64,000 nt of DNA, from contig JAQFVV010000451.1 in assembly GCA_028023455.1 (NCBI GenBank), forward strand, positions 124,001-188,000, read 5' to 3'. Positions 1 to 10,120 of this stretch are shown here, one piece after another. Position 1 is the stretch's first letter. Every line of letters starts with the position of its first letter. The stretch comes from Epiperipatus broadwayi (taxonomy: Eukaryota; Onychophora; Udeonychophora; Euonychophora; Peripatidae). The notes beneath the pieces were generated by a model. It was not told the DNA's origin. It saw only the letters and a program-made list of their open reading frames with translations, and did no database searches. A program made the position numbers and the translations under genes.

Positions 1-218
1 GACATCTACTGTAAACTTGGGTAACAAATAGATCTTGGATAGTGTAATTTTATAAAATACTCATATCCAGATTGACAAATTTTTGGTTTTTACTTTCATC
101 GGTAGAGACCAGGATTCAAAGCTGGACATTAATGCGACCACATTTTACTCCTTCATATGATTCAAGCATATGAAAGATTAGGAGTTCTTGTTGTTAGTGA
201 TAATCTGATGTAATTATA

Positions 219-625
219 GGTGATGTGACCACAGACTTTCAAGCCTTCTGCCATTCACTCTATCTCATACAAATGATAGACCTGACCACCCACATGTGAA
301 ATTGATAAATAATCTTCAGTGTATTTTGTGTTGAACCAACACTCATTAGTTGGTCCAGATCTTTTCCCACACACATATATAATTAGTGCTTGTTTTATAT
401 TAAGATAGCAAATTTTCAAACTTTAATGGACAGGCTTCAATCTACTCCACCATTCTTCAGACATTCATATCATTGAAAATCTGATGATGGAATGCCCAAA
501 TCCCTTATTGATGCTAATATTATTATGCCCATGTTGACTTTGTCACTCTGATTCAGATATAGGACCTTGTCCATTTAAATATATGGAAGATGGATGGGCC
601 AGATGCAGGATGAATCTACTTATAG
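219..625 (-). repeat. Family B repeat unit, copy 1, with hammerhead-like core
   Basis: This unit of about 400 bp recurs at 18415-18835 and 60300-60745 with the same order of landmarks: a block around ACCACAGACTTTCAA, a core at 324-349, then blocks resembling TTAAGATAGCAAAT and CTTTAATGGACAGGC, and an end resembling GGATGGGCCAGATGCAGG. Read on the minus strand the core is CTAATGA, a stem-loop GTGTTG-GTT-CAACAC, then AAAA. A hammerhead core would be CTGANGA, stem II, GAAA, so this copy has lost key bases. A second partial copy of the unit's start follows at about 626-715, giving a tandem period near 420 bp. No protein is encoded. Confidence 0.7.
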
Positions 626-715
626 ATTAATTGTAATTATAGGGAATTTGAACACAAACTTTAAAGCATCTTCAGCCATCCACTCTATTTCATGCAATTG
701 ATATTCTGATGATAA
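626..715 (-). repeat. Family B repeat, partial tandem copy
   Basis: The block AATTTGAACACAAACTTT and the following CAGCCATCCACTCTATTTC match the first 90 bases of the unit at 219. It therefore looks like the start of a second tandem unit whose remainder has been lost or has decayed. Confidence 0.5.
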
Positions 716-1139
716 GCCATATATCAAGTATAATTTTCTGTTTGTTAGAAGTGAAGAGAATGACATGTATTTTATCATAAAATACTTCTTTAGATCATGA
801 TTTTCATAGAAGATAGGTCTTAATAATACTAAGCATAATATTTCAATCATTATTTTCACTAAAACTTTTATTTAAACTTCTTTATGTATTATCTAATTCT
901 AATTGAGAAATTAAATACAAATATTATTATTGTCATTATGTATTACTATTCAAGTATGTACTTCAAACCTTGATTGAGCTTTTGGGGTTCTAAAAGTATT
1001 TTTTGTATTTATCTAATTAATAAAAAAGTTAAAATAGGGATTTATTATTACCTAGTGATGCAGATACTTTGTCATGGTTGCATAGTTGGTTTCTCAGTTG
1101 CAATATATTTTTTCCTATCAACCACATAAGCAGACACTT
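716..1139. other. AT-rich stretch, nothing recognised
   Basis: Short AT-rich sequence with scattered stop codons in all frames. I see no coding or repeat similarity. Confidence 0.5.
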
Positions 1140-1266
1140 TCATTTAATCATCTCCATTTCATTCATAAACATAGATCTTTCAATGTGATCCATATAAATT
1201 TTCCATGATGTGGCATTACCCATATAAAATTCACAAATGTTGCTGCTTAGTGACACTATTTTTTTT

Positions 1267-1376
1267 AAGCCAATAAACATCACATGACCAGTATCATTGA
1301 TTACTCTAGCTTGCTGTGTAAGGCAATATGTATAGTGAGTTTTGCCTGTTTTAACTTTTTTTTTTTGTTCTATCAA
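1267..1376 (-). repeat. Family A repeat, small rearranged fragment
   Basis: Read on the minus strand, AACAGGCAAAACTCACTATA and GCTAGAGTAATCAATGATAC match the start of the family A unit (compare 46255-46310). This runs directly into TGGTCATGTGATG, the inverted outer end of the same unit. The ribozyme segment is absent. The piece abuts the end of the left Penelope-like copy. Confidence 0.5.
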
Positions 1377-1399
1377 TTATATCTTCTCCTTTACTTTTT

Positions 1400-1560
1400 T
1401 TTGCATTCTTTCATATATATATTACTTTTTATAAACCTCGGCATATACACTCTAATACAATTTTTTTATATAATTCCTTTTTCTAATAGTTTTGACTACC
1501 CTGCAATCATCAAAGCTATAACATTTAAGCACATAATCATATAACCATTATTCCATATAC
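1400..1560 (-). repeat. Penelope-like element 3' segment with hammerhead-like core (type C)
   Basis: The minus strand of this segment matches 4770-4915 (plus) in order: GGTTATATGATTAT, a stem-loop block, TTAGAAAAA, GGAATTATATAAAAAAA, TTAGAGTGTATATGC and TTTATAAAAAGTAATATAT. At 1490-1514 the minus strand has TTTGATGA, TTGC-AGGG-TAGT, CAAAAC. This resembles a hammerhead CTGATGA, stem II, GAAAC with changes expected from CG decay. The segment presumably belonged to the left Penelope-like copy (2825-3740) and is now separated from it by about 1.2 kb. Confidence 0.5.
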
Positions 1561-1569
1561 TGAACCATT

Positions 1570-2824
1570 TATATATATATGGTTCAAGTATGTTGTCATT
1601 GAGTAAAAGTTAAAAGAAGTAAAATTTAAAAAAATTTGTCAATGGATGCAATTTAGTTTTTTTTTATTAGTTTCCTTTTTTTTATACGTACAACGAAGGC
1701 TATTTGTGTTTCAAATTATCTATTTTATTAATGTTAATATTGGAAAAAATATAAGCACATACAGATTACAGTCAGAGTAAAAACCTTTTACAAGATAATT
1801 AAAGATGGCTGAAATAATTTAGAAAAAAAAAGACGTAACTAAAAAGTAATAAAGAATGTTCAAGATTACAGAGTGATGACAAAACAAAGGATAAGATGTG
1901 CAGAAATCTCAAAATGGTCATCAGTATTAAAGCAGACAAGTTTAGAATTGGTATTGTGACTGTTTATGTGCAGCATTTTGAAGCCATAATCAAATGCTAC
2001 TACCCAGAACTACTATGATAAACCTAGTCTCCATGTGTGAGTAGAAATAGATCATTCGCTGGCACCTTCTCTCACAAAAATTACCAAAAACTTCATCTAG
2101 TCTTGCCCTAAATATGGATCTGAGATACAAAAAGTGTTACCAGAATGAAGCCATAAAGAATTACCATGGACTCCTCATAAAAAGAACTTACCAATGGCTA
2201 TATCATAACTCATATCTAAATCAAAATAAATTTACGAATTAAACTTTAAAAGATAAACTTCTAATTTAGTAAAAGGAAAGAAAAACATTTGTGATTTTAT
2301 TCTTAAAAGTGAATTATTTGAAATAAGTGGTTAACATAATTATCTGTGTGTTATCTTTCCAATGTTACAAATAATTCTTATTGTTTAAATATTTAATGTA
2401 TGTTAATAAAACTTTTACTAATAATATAAACATTTCATTGTACATTCTTAATTTTAATTATGTAGATTTTATTATTAAAAAGATTATTTTATGAAATGTA
2501 TAAATTGCCTTTGCCAATATACTTGTTTATTAGTTAAGCCAGGGGAAAGTTCTTTAAAAAATATCTAGTTAGTTACTGCGAATCTGCTCAATGAACTTTA
2601 GTGAGTCTATAGACTCTGGCACACTCATAAATAAATAAAAAAACTAACTCCATCGGCAATTCAAATCGTAATAAATATTAGGTCAAGTTAATCAGGAAAG
2701 ATAACCATGTTCATGAAATGTAAATTCCTACATGGTCAGAATATTCTCTTTTGAAATAATTTGATTAACTAGCAGTTTATAGTGCACAATGGAAGGTCTA
2801 AACCAAAACATAAAATGTTATAAT
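1570..2824. other. AT-rich stretch separating two parts of a Penelope-like copy
   Basis: No gene is recognised. It lies between the GIY-YIG part (2825-3740) and the 3' segment (1400-1560) of the left inverted copy, while the right copy runs continuously across the same junction at about 4762-4770. It may be a later insertion. A short palindrome GAGTCTATAGACTC sits near 2604. Confidence 0.4.
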
Positions 2825-3740
2825 ATATATTTTGCATTATTATTCATAATGATAATTTTATTTTTAACCCTATACTTTTACCTCCCTTATTTCCTAATTA
2901 TTATTTTCTTACTATTTCTTTATTACTTCTACTTCCCTTTTATTTTTTACTTTTCATTCCATCCTATCAATCATTCTACATTACTCTCTAATATATTTTT
3001 ATCACATTTTTATTTTCAATACCTATTAATCTAATTTCTTTCCTTCCTTTTTATTTATCTATACTTATTCTTTCATAAATACTTTTTATTCCTATCTTTA
3101 TTGTCTTTTACAATTTTCTTATTTATTTTATTCACCTTTTGTATGACCTTTCTTCATTTTAAATTTATAACTCACTCTTTTATCAAAATCCTTAGCTTCT
3201 TTTTTATATACTCCTGTAATACAACTCTCTCTATTATCAATTTCTTTAACTTTTTATTCCATTTTTAAGCATTTTATTTTTACAAAACTTTATATATACA
3301 TTTTTTCTTACTATTATTATTAATATTCCTATAAAAATAATATCCCCCCCCCCCATATCCATTTAGATTTGGTTTTATTTTCTTAATTAATATAGCTTCT
3401 TTTATTTTTCTATCTCTTCTTTTATTAGTATATCCAATCATGCTTATGCTATCTCTCTCAAATGTATGTCCTGTTTCTATAGAATATATCTAAATTGGTG
3501 ACTTTTTGTCATACCTATGCTGAATCAATCTTATATAGATTGAATTTTTTGTTTCTCCTACACATTTAGTTCTTATCTTATTATTCTTACATGATCTACA
3601 TTCCATCTCATATACTCCATTTATATGCTTTTCTATTCCTTTAATATATTTATTATCTAATACATTCATGATATTTGTTCTTCTTTTATTTACTATCTAA
3701 TATTTAATCACATTATTATACTTTTTTATTATTTTTTTAA
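2825..3740 (-). pseudogene. Penelope-like element C-terminal remnant, left copy (GIY-YIG endonuclease)
   Basis: On the minus strand a degenerate reading (3618 down to about 3355) gives NGVYEMECRSC, then CVGETKN, IRLIQHRYDKKSPI, ETGHTFERDSI, NKRRDRKIKEAILIKK and PNLNGYG. This is the order expected of a GIY-YIG nuclease in Penelope-like retroelements: GVY and CVG for GIY and YIG, a conserved arginine, the H-F pair, and the E-A-x2-I then P-x-L-N tail. Such a domain nicks DNA during integration. Stops and a frameshift are present, so it is dead. The sequence outside the domain is mostly polypyrimidine. It forms one arm of a large inverted repeat with 3950-4762. Confidence 0.7.
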
Positions 3741-3752
3741 ATAATTTTATTA

Positions 3753-4245
3753 ATGCTCTTTACTATTAATTATTGTTCAAATGAAGAAAAGAATAACAAT
3801 AAAATAGAATTAATAGTTAAAGAGTTTAAAGAAAATGAATATACAAAGAAAATAATAGAGAAAAGTGTAAAAATATCAGAAAATATAAAGAAGAAAATAA
3901 AGAAGAGAAGTGAAAATGTAAAAAAGATAGAATAAAAAAAGAATGAATATATAGGGGTTAAAACATATAGTAATAATATAGTAAATGAGATAGAATGTAG
4001 ATCATGTAATAATAATAACTAAATATGTAGGAGAAACAAAAAAATTCAATCTATACAAGATTGATTCAGCATAGGTATGATAAAAAAAACACCAATTTAT
4101 GTACATTCTATAGAAACAAAACATACATTTGAGAGAGATAGCATAAGAATTAGATATACCTAATAAAAGAAGAGATAGAAAAATAAAAGAAGCTATATTA
4201 ATTAAGAAGATGAATCCAAATCTAAATAGAGATGGGGATAAAGAC
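3753..4245 (+). pseudogene. Penelope-like element C-terminal remnant, right copy (linker plus GIY-YIG)
   Basis: An open stretch at 3753-3935 encodes a lysine- and glutamate-rich linker (KEFKENEYTKKIIEKSVK and on). It leads, with a stop and small frameshifts, into EIECRSC at about 3984, a block related to CVGETKK, KKTPIYVHSIETKHTFERDS, NKRRDRKIKEAILIKK and PNLNRDGD at about 4213-4239. The domain order matches the left copy, and PNLNRDGD is closer to the expected P-x-L-N-R-D ending. This supports a GIY-YIG endonuclease of a Penelope-like element. It is inactive because of multiple stops. Confidence 0.7.
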
Positions 4246-4762
4246 ATTTTTATAGGAATATTAATAATAATAGTAAGAAAAAATGTATATATAAAGTTTT
4301 ATAAAAATAAAAAGTTTAAAAATAAAATAAAAAGTTAAAGAAATTGATAATAGAGGGAGTTGTATTAAAGGAGTATATGAAAAAGAAGCTAAGGATTTTA
4401 AAAAAAGTGCGAGTTATAAATGTAAAAATGAAGGTTATACAGAAAATGAATAAAATAAATAAGTAAATTATAAAAGAGAATAAAAATAGGAATAAAAATT
4501 ATTTATGAAAAAATAAATATAGATAAATAATAAAAAGGAAAAAAATTAGATTAATAGGTATTAAAAATAAAATAAAAAGGTGATAAAGATACATTAGTAA
4601 TGTAGAATGATAGGTAGGATGGAAGGAAAAGTAAAAAATAAGAAATAAAAATAAAAGAGAAGTAGAAGTAATAAGGAAATAATAATTACGAAATAAGGGA
4701 AGAAAAAGTATAGGGTTAAAAATAAAATATGATTATGAATAATATTGTAAAATATATATTTT

Positions 4763-4915
4763 TATATGTATATAGAATAATGGTTATATGATTATATGTT
4801 CACATGTTGAAGCTCTTATAAAGACTACAGGACAGTTGAAGCTGTTAGAAAATTAAAGGAATTATATAAAAAAAATGCATTAGAGTGTATATGCGATTTA
4901 TAAAAAGTAATATAT
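4763..4915 (+). repeat. Penelope-like element 3' segment with degenerate type C core
   Basis: It continues directly from the right Penelope-like arm. It contains GGTTATATGATTATATG, then at 4815-4840 CTTATAA, AGACTACAGGACAGT, TGAA, and ends with GGAATTATATAAAAAAA and TTAGAGTGTATATGC. The same order occurs at 1400-1560 (minus) and, around the core only, at 49465-49540. Confidence 0.5.
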
Positions 4916-5492
4916 ATCTCCTATCAATGCCATGAATATTAAATTTTTGGTTCAAAATATTTCAAGTATTTTATAGTCTTTTCAAGTTTTAAATAACATA
5001 AAATACTATTACAAATCTACTATTCTATGTATGAAAAAAAAGTTATTATATATTATCAGTATGTATATAAAATTACTTAACACATGATAACAATAAGTAA
5101 TGTTTTTTATTTCCATTTTTTCATATATATATATAATAGTACATTTGTATTAATATTTATATTGTGTAAGTCTTTGAAAAAGGCCACAAAAACAATAGAA
5201 ATTTTGTGAATAAGTAATTTATTGTTTTAATATTCATATAATTTTTGACTCGGTAAACAATAATGAAGGTTTTTGGTGTAAATGGGATTGAAATATTATT
5301 TATATGAAGACATGTTTAAAAAATTGTGACCTGGGCCATCTGATGAGTGCTGGCAAAGCATAAATTGCCTTTTTTGGGACCATGTCTTTTACAGATGTCA
5401 TTACTCATATATTTCAAGAATGTGTGGTAAAACAGATGTTTCATGTAATTATATATTTAAAAAATTATATGAATTGAATCAAATTTATTAAT
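4916..5492 (+). other. AT-rich stretch with one family B-like hammerhead core
   Basis: No gene is recognised. At 5340-5364 the plus strand reads CTGATGA, GTGC-TGGCAAA-GCAT, AAAT, preceded by GACCTGGGCCAT. This closely matches the family B core and its 5' flank (GATCTGGGCCAA type). The GAAA box is degraded to TAAA, so activity is unlikely. Confidence 0.4.
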
Positions 5493-5690
5493 TAATGTAT
5501 ACAAACACACACTTATAAATAAAGTTTTAATAGAGAAGATATTAGATAATTAATAATATTATGTATCCTATTGCAGCTATGATTATGAGGCATGAATCCT
5601 AGAAAACGTTAAGCATATTAATTAATATTATTAATTATCTTATATCTCCATTAAAACTTTATTTATAAGTGTGTGTTTGTTTACATATTA
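5493..5690. mobile_element. Inverted-repeat (MITE-like) element of about 198 bp
   Basis: The left arm, starting TAATGTATACAAACACACAC and continuing to TTAATAATATTA, is the inverted complement of the right arm, which ends GTGTGTGTTTGTTTACATATTA. The arms are about 67 bp around a 60-bp unique centre. There is no coding capacity, and I could not define a target duplication. Confidence 0.65.
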
Positions 5691-7139
5691 ACGGGAAGTA
5701 AAATTGTAATTATTACATAATTAATATATGTAATAACCAAGAAACTTTTGAATTTAAGTTTTAGCATTATTTACATTATCAAGATTATCTTAAAAACTTA
5801 AGACATCCAATAATGATTGATTTTGTTGACAGATATGGTGGAAATAAATTTAAAAAAATGTATCGGAAGTTGTTGTTTTTTATAAAGTGAAAAAACAGCA
5901 TTGTAAGATATTAGCTAAACAAATAAGGCTGTAGCATAATACATGTGAATGTATTTACATTTCACAGAATGATTTCTACAATGATATATAAAAAAAATCA
6001 TCATCTTTATTTTTTTACCATGGTCTCCTTTTATTGAATAGGCACACTTATATGGATAATTCATAATGATGATGGTGATTACTAAAAAATGTATAATACT
6101 TTTAATCCAATACTTAACAAAAATACACATCGACATATTTTAAAAACAATTTAGAAGCTTCATGAAAGAAGTCATTTGTATCAAGTTGATTCAATTGGCT
6201 TAAAATCACCTCTGTTACTTCTACTGAAACAATTTAGTAGTACTATTAAAAAAAAAATAGATTTGATTATTTTGACCTAAGAATTAATTATAAAAAATCT
6301 GTTTCGATATCACTTATAATTATATTAATCGATTGCAAATAAACTTGAAAAGATGTCTGCTCCAATCATCATGCATATTTGATATGGGTACCATGCTGCA
6401 TAAAAAAAGATGGATTGAACATACATTTCAAAAATAACTTCCTTTTATTAATTGCTCTAAAGCACTTCCAACCACTCACACGAATATAACAGCCACACAA
6501 CTTACATTAATTCTGAGTAAAGACAGATGAACTAAATATCATGTATGGACAATCATCTTAGTGATATTCAAGCTTTATTATTTTATAATTTATGTTAATA
6601 TTAATAAATATAATTATGACGAGTTGCTTAAGGTCATATGATATAAAAGCATCCAAGAGCAACTTCAGTACTATAGTTTTATTCAATGATGAAATAGACT
6701 TAGGTTTTTATCAGATAAACATCTATCCAGAAACCTTTAGCTCTTGAGCTCTCCCACCCCCCCTCTCTCTGAAACTGAGATAAACCACTATCATTCACAT
6801 CAACATTGTGGATTGATTAATTTATGTTAGTAAGCTACAATGTTGATTTACATATCTTAAAGCTATAGATTTAAAATTATTAAACTTTCTGATATATATT
6901 TCAAAATATGAGATATTGAAATAAATAGTGTTAAGGAGTTGGCTAGTAGAAATAGACTATAGGATGATCAGTGAAGCATACCATCATTACTTAATAAATA
7001 TATGGTTGTAATACATGGACTTGTGCAGTTTTTAATAAGATTTCTTACTATATTTATGAAGAATATCTTAAAAGTGGCAGGTGGTGCTCAACAAACAGTT
7101 CTAGTCAATTGATCCAAAAGTCTTCATTTCTCTAAATAG
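5691..7139. other. AT-rich intergenic stretch, nothing recognised
   Basis: No long coding similarity on either strand. Short open frames here have low-complexity AT-rich codon content. Confidence 0.5.
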
Positions 7140-7158
7140 ACATTATAACTAATCACCA

Positions 7159-8721
7159 TCAACCATTATCAATCCACTGCAGGATGAAGGTCTCTCCAAG
7201 TTTAATCCATCTTCTCCGAACTTTAGCTTCTCTTCTCCACAACACCCCTGCACATTTTCTTATTTCATCCATCCATCTCACATGTGGTCTCTTTCTAGGT
7301 CTTTTACAATCTCTTGGAATCCAGTTTAAAATTTCAATTGTCCATCTATTATCACCTCTTCTAGCAATATGTCCAGCCCAACTCCATTTCAATCTTTTAA
7401 TTTTTTCAATAAGGTCAGTAACACCTGTTTGTTGTCTTATCCATACATTGCGTTTTCGATCTCTTCTTGTTACTCCCAACATACACCTCTCCATACTCCT
7501 TTGAGTGGTCTGAAGTCTCTGTATTGCTCTTCTATTAAGTGTCCAAGTCTCAGATCCATAAGTAAGAACTGGTAAAACACATTTGTTAAAAACCATCCTT
7601 TTCAAACACATAGGCATATTTCCTTTTAGTATCAAGTTATTTCTACCAAAAGCACTCCAACCAAGTTTAATTCTATGATTAATTTCCTCCATTATGTTTC
7701 CATCTGTATTAATAATCTGACCAAGGTATTTGTAACTGTCATAATCAATCTTTATTTTCATATTTTGAGCAAATCGATTAAACATTACCTTAGTCTTTTT
7801 AACATTTATCTTTAGTCCTACTTTTCTACTTTCATCTGCTAACTCCTGCAACATTTCCTGCAGCTCTGAAGCATTATTTGCATAAACAACTACATCATCT
7901 GCGAAATCTAAATGACTTAAATACTTTCCATTTACTTTCACTCCTTTAGTTTCCCATTTTAATCCACAAAATACTTCTTGCAGCACTGCTGTAGAGAGTT
8001 TTGGAGATATGGAGTCACCTTGTCTTACACCTTTCTCAATGTTGATTTTTCCAGTATCATTATGTAATCTAATTGTTGCTGTTGCATTTTTATAAATATT
8101 CTTTAAAATATGACAATATCCTGGATCTATACCTTGATGATCCAATGCTTTAATCACTGAAGAAATGTGTATAGAATCGAATGCCTTTTCATAATCTACA
8201 AATCCAAAACATAATGACAACTCATATTCGTTTGTCCTTTCTATGACTTCTCTCAATACCTGGATATGATCTATTGTACTAAAACCACTTTTAAATCCAG
8301 CTTGTTCTCTTGGTTGGTGGAAATCCAAAGTTCTCTGTAGACGAGTTGTAATTATCTTGGTAAAAATTTTATATAAAACTGATAAAAGGCTGATAGGTCT
8401 GTAATTTCTAATATCTTCTTTATCACCTTTTTTAAATATTAATATTATTACTGCATTCTTCCAATCTTCCGGTACATCTTTATCATTTAGACATTTGGTA
8501 TATAACTTTGCTAAAATTGTTTCTATTTCTTCACCTGCTTTTTTTAATATATCAATTATAATTCCATCATTTCCTGGAGCCTTTCCTTTCTTCATACACT
8601 TAATTGCATGTCTCACTTCTTCATTTAAAATTCTGGGCAATTCGGAAGATGTAATAGATATAGGAGGTACTTGTTCTTTATTACTATATAATTCTTGATA
8701 AAAATCTTCTACCAATTTCAT
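7159..8721 (-). pseudogene. RTE retrotransposon reverse transcriptase
   Basis: 520 codons without a stop. The reverse transcriptase motifs are all present: KGKAPGNDGI (about 45-54), NYRPISLLSVLYKIF (about 100-114), GFKSGFSTIDH (about 140-150), FVDYEKAFD (motif A, about 174-182), GVRQGDSISP (motif B, about 230-239), FADDVVVYA (motif C, about 272-280) and YKYLGQIINTDG. The C-terminal tail has TYGSETWTLN and RLKWSWAGHIARR, then a short finish at QWIDNG. Catalytic aspartates are intact. It copies element RNA onto nicked DNA. The same protein is recognisable in fragments at 16603 and 52658. Confidence 0.9.
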
Positions 8722-9374
8722 GATGTCATATCTCTTTTTAGTAATAATTCCATTTTTTTTTTTCTTATTGCAGATATAAATTTCCTACCAATACCAAAAT
8801 GTTGTTTAACATTTTTGAGACTTTTATTTTCTTCTACAGCTTTCCTTGCTATTTCACAGTTATACTTTCTTATATCATTTTCAACTCTTTTCTGTACCAT
8901 TTTACAAAATTCGAGACATTCAATTCTTTTTAATACATAATTTTTGTATATCTTCATATTCCTTCTTTTCTTCATAAATTCTCTAGTCTCAGTAGAAATT
9001 TTATTAGTCAATTGCTGCTTTTTTCTACCAGCTATGTTTGTTGCAGTTTTTAAAAGTGTATCAGTTATTTTCATATTAATTTCATTTAAATCTGAATCAT
9101 GTTCAAAATCTCCTAACACTTGAAACCTATTTGTAAGTTCTAATTTAAATTCATTAGAATGTTTCTGAAGATTAGGAATATCAACTGTAAATATTGTTTT
9201 TCTTAATAATTTTTGTCTCTCTAGTTTTACATTAACACGTAACTTACACCTTACTAATCGATGATCACTTCCTGTGTTAAATTTATTAAGAACATTACAA
9301 TCTTGAAATATGTATTTTCTGTTAGTCAAAATATAATCCAATTCTGCTGTACATTTGGATGCTTCCATGTCCAT
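8718..9374 (-). pseudogene. RTE retrotransposon, end of endonuclease plus linker
   Basis: 218 codons. Residues about 10-21 (AELDYILTNRKY) and 35-44 (GSDHRLVRCK) are the last endonuclease motifs; the S-D-H is catalytic in this nuclease family. The rest is a lysine-rich linker before the reverse transcriptase. The upstream overlap with the nuclease segment reveals a frameshift near 9360. A second frameshift lies in the poly-T run near 8750, after which the reading frame passes to the 7159-8721 segment. The initial ATG of this segment is therefore an artefact of the frame shift. Confidence 0.85.
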
Positions 9375-10096
9375 TTCCTTTTAACATTTTTCTCAAAAAA
9401 TGAATTCATAATATAAAGTTTTTCTTTTTCTGCAAACTCCACAAGTCTATGTCCTCTCTCATTTCTATTACCATAACCAAAATTACCTACAGCAATTTCA
9501 TCTTTCATTTGTCTACCAATTCTAGCATTAAAGTCTCCCATGACAATTTTAAAATGTTGTTTACTCTGATCAAAAGCCTTTTGTACATCCATATAAAAAT
9601 CTTCTACTACTTCATCACTATGAGAACTTGTTGGGGCATAAACCTGAATTATCTGCATTTGGTATCTGCTATTAAGTTGTATAACTAATCTTGCCACTCT
9701 GTCCGATACACCATCAATCTCCAAAATATTGTTCTTCCACTTTTTATTTATAATGAATCCTACTCCACTTGTATTTCCAATATGTGTGCCTTTATAATAG
9801 AGTATATGTCCACTTTTTAAATCAATTGTTTCTTCTCCTTTTCTTCTAACTTCACAAAGTCCAATAATGTCCCATTTAATATAAGACAGTTCTTCTTCTA
9901 ATTCTTGCAATCTTCCTTCACTTGAAAGTGATCTGCAGTTGTAAGTACCTAAATAAAAAGTCGTCATCAAATGGCAGCCTGGGTCCGCAATCAGGGGATT
10001 CTTAGCACCCTCCGCCTTCGGCCACCAACTGCTGCCTTGGTTGGTGACTTTACAGACTCCTGGGAATAAGGGCCATGCTTTATTTTTGTCTGTCAT
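9326..10096 (-). pseudogene. RTE retrotransposon endonuclease segment
   Basis: 256 codons from an ATG at 10096. Endonuclease-exonuclease-phosphatase motifs appear in order: TYNCRSL (about residues 51-57), DIIGLCEVRR (75-85) with the metal-binding glutamate, GVGFIINKKW (110-119), QVYAPTSSH (about 151-159), MGDFNARIG (186-194) with the D-N pair, and RKWTWKHPN near the end. Genes of this family are often mis-annotated as craniofacial development protein 2-like. The domain nicks target DNA to prime reverse transcription. The frame is lost at about 9350-9370, and the natural continuation AELDYILTNRKY is in the next segment. The first 40 residues precede the nuclease core and also occur in the copy at 52658, which supports this start. 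Confidence 0.85.
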
Positions 10097-10120
10097 AATT
10101 GTATATATGTATTGGAAAAA

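Larger units (their letters stand above)
2825..4762. repeat. Large inverted repeat made by two Penelope-like copies
   Basis: The arms are about 2825-3625 and 3950-4762, around 0.8 kb each, with a spacer near 325 bp. Matching landmarks include ACTTTTTCTTCC against its complement near 4700, the GATTGATTCAGCATAGG block (3515 and 4060) and the GGGTTAAAAATAAAAT ends. The arms differ by many substitutions and short indels, so the inversion is old. Confidence 0.7.
7140..10120 (-). mobile_element. RTE-type non-LTR retrotransposon, nearly full-length coding region
   Basis: An apurinic-endonuclease-like domain is followed by reverse transcriptase and an RTE-style C-terminal tail, all on the minus strand. 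Only two frameshifts separate three long open segments, so this is the youngest-looking autonomous element here. It lacks an ORF1 and an RNase H. The 3' end after the stop is GGTTGATGGTGATTAG, without the GATGATGATG tail seen in the fragment at 16603. The exact 5' boundary and target duplication were not identified. Confidence 0.85.

Noticed and set aside
4002-4247. 81-codon minus-strand frame rich in hydrophobic residues
   Set aside because: It is the antisense of the GIY-YIG remnant on the plus strand, whose domain blocks are clear.
7184-7504. 106-codon plus-strand frame
   Set aside because: It lies opposite the well-supported reverse transcriptase and is its antisense shadow.
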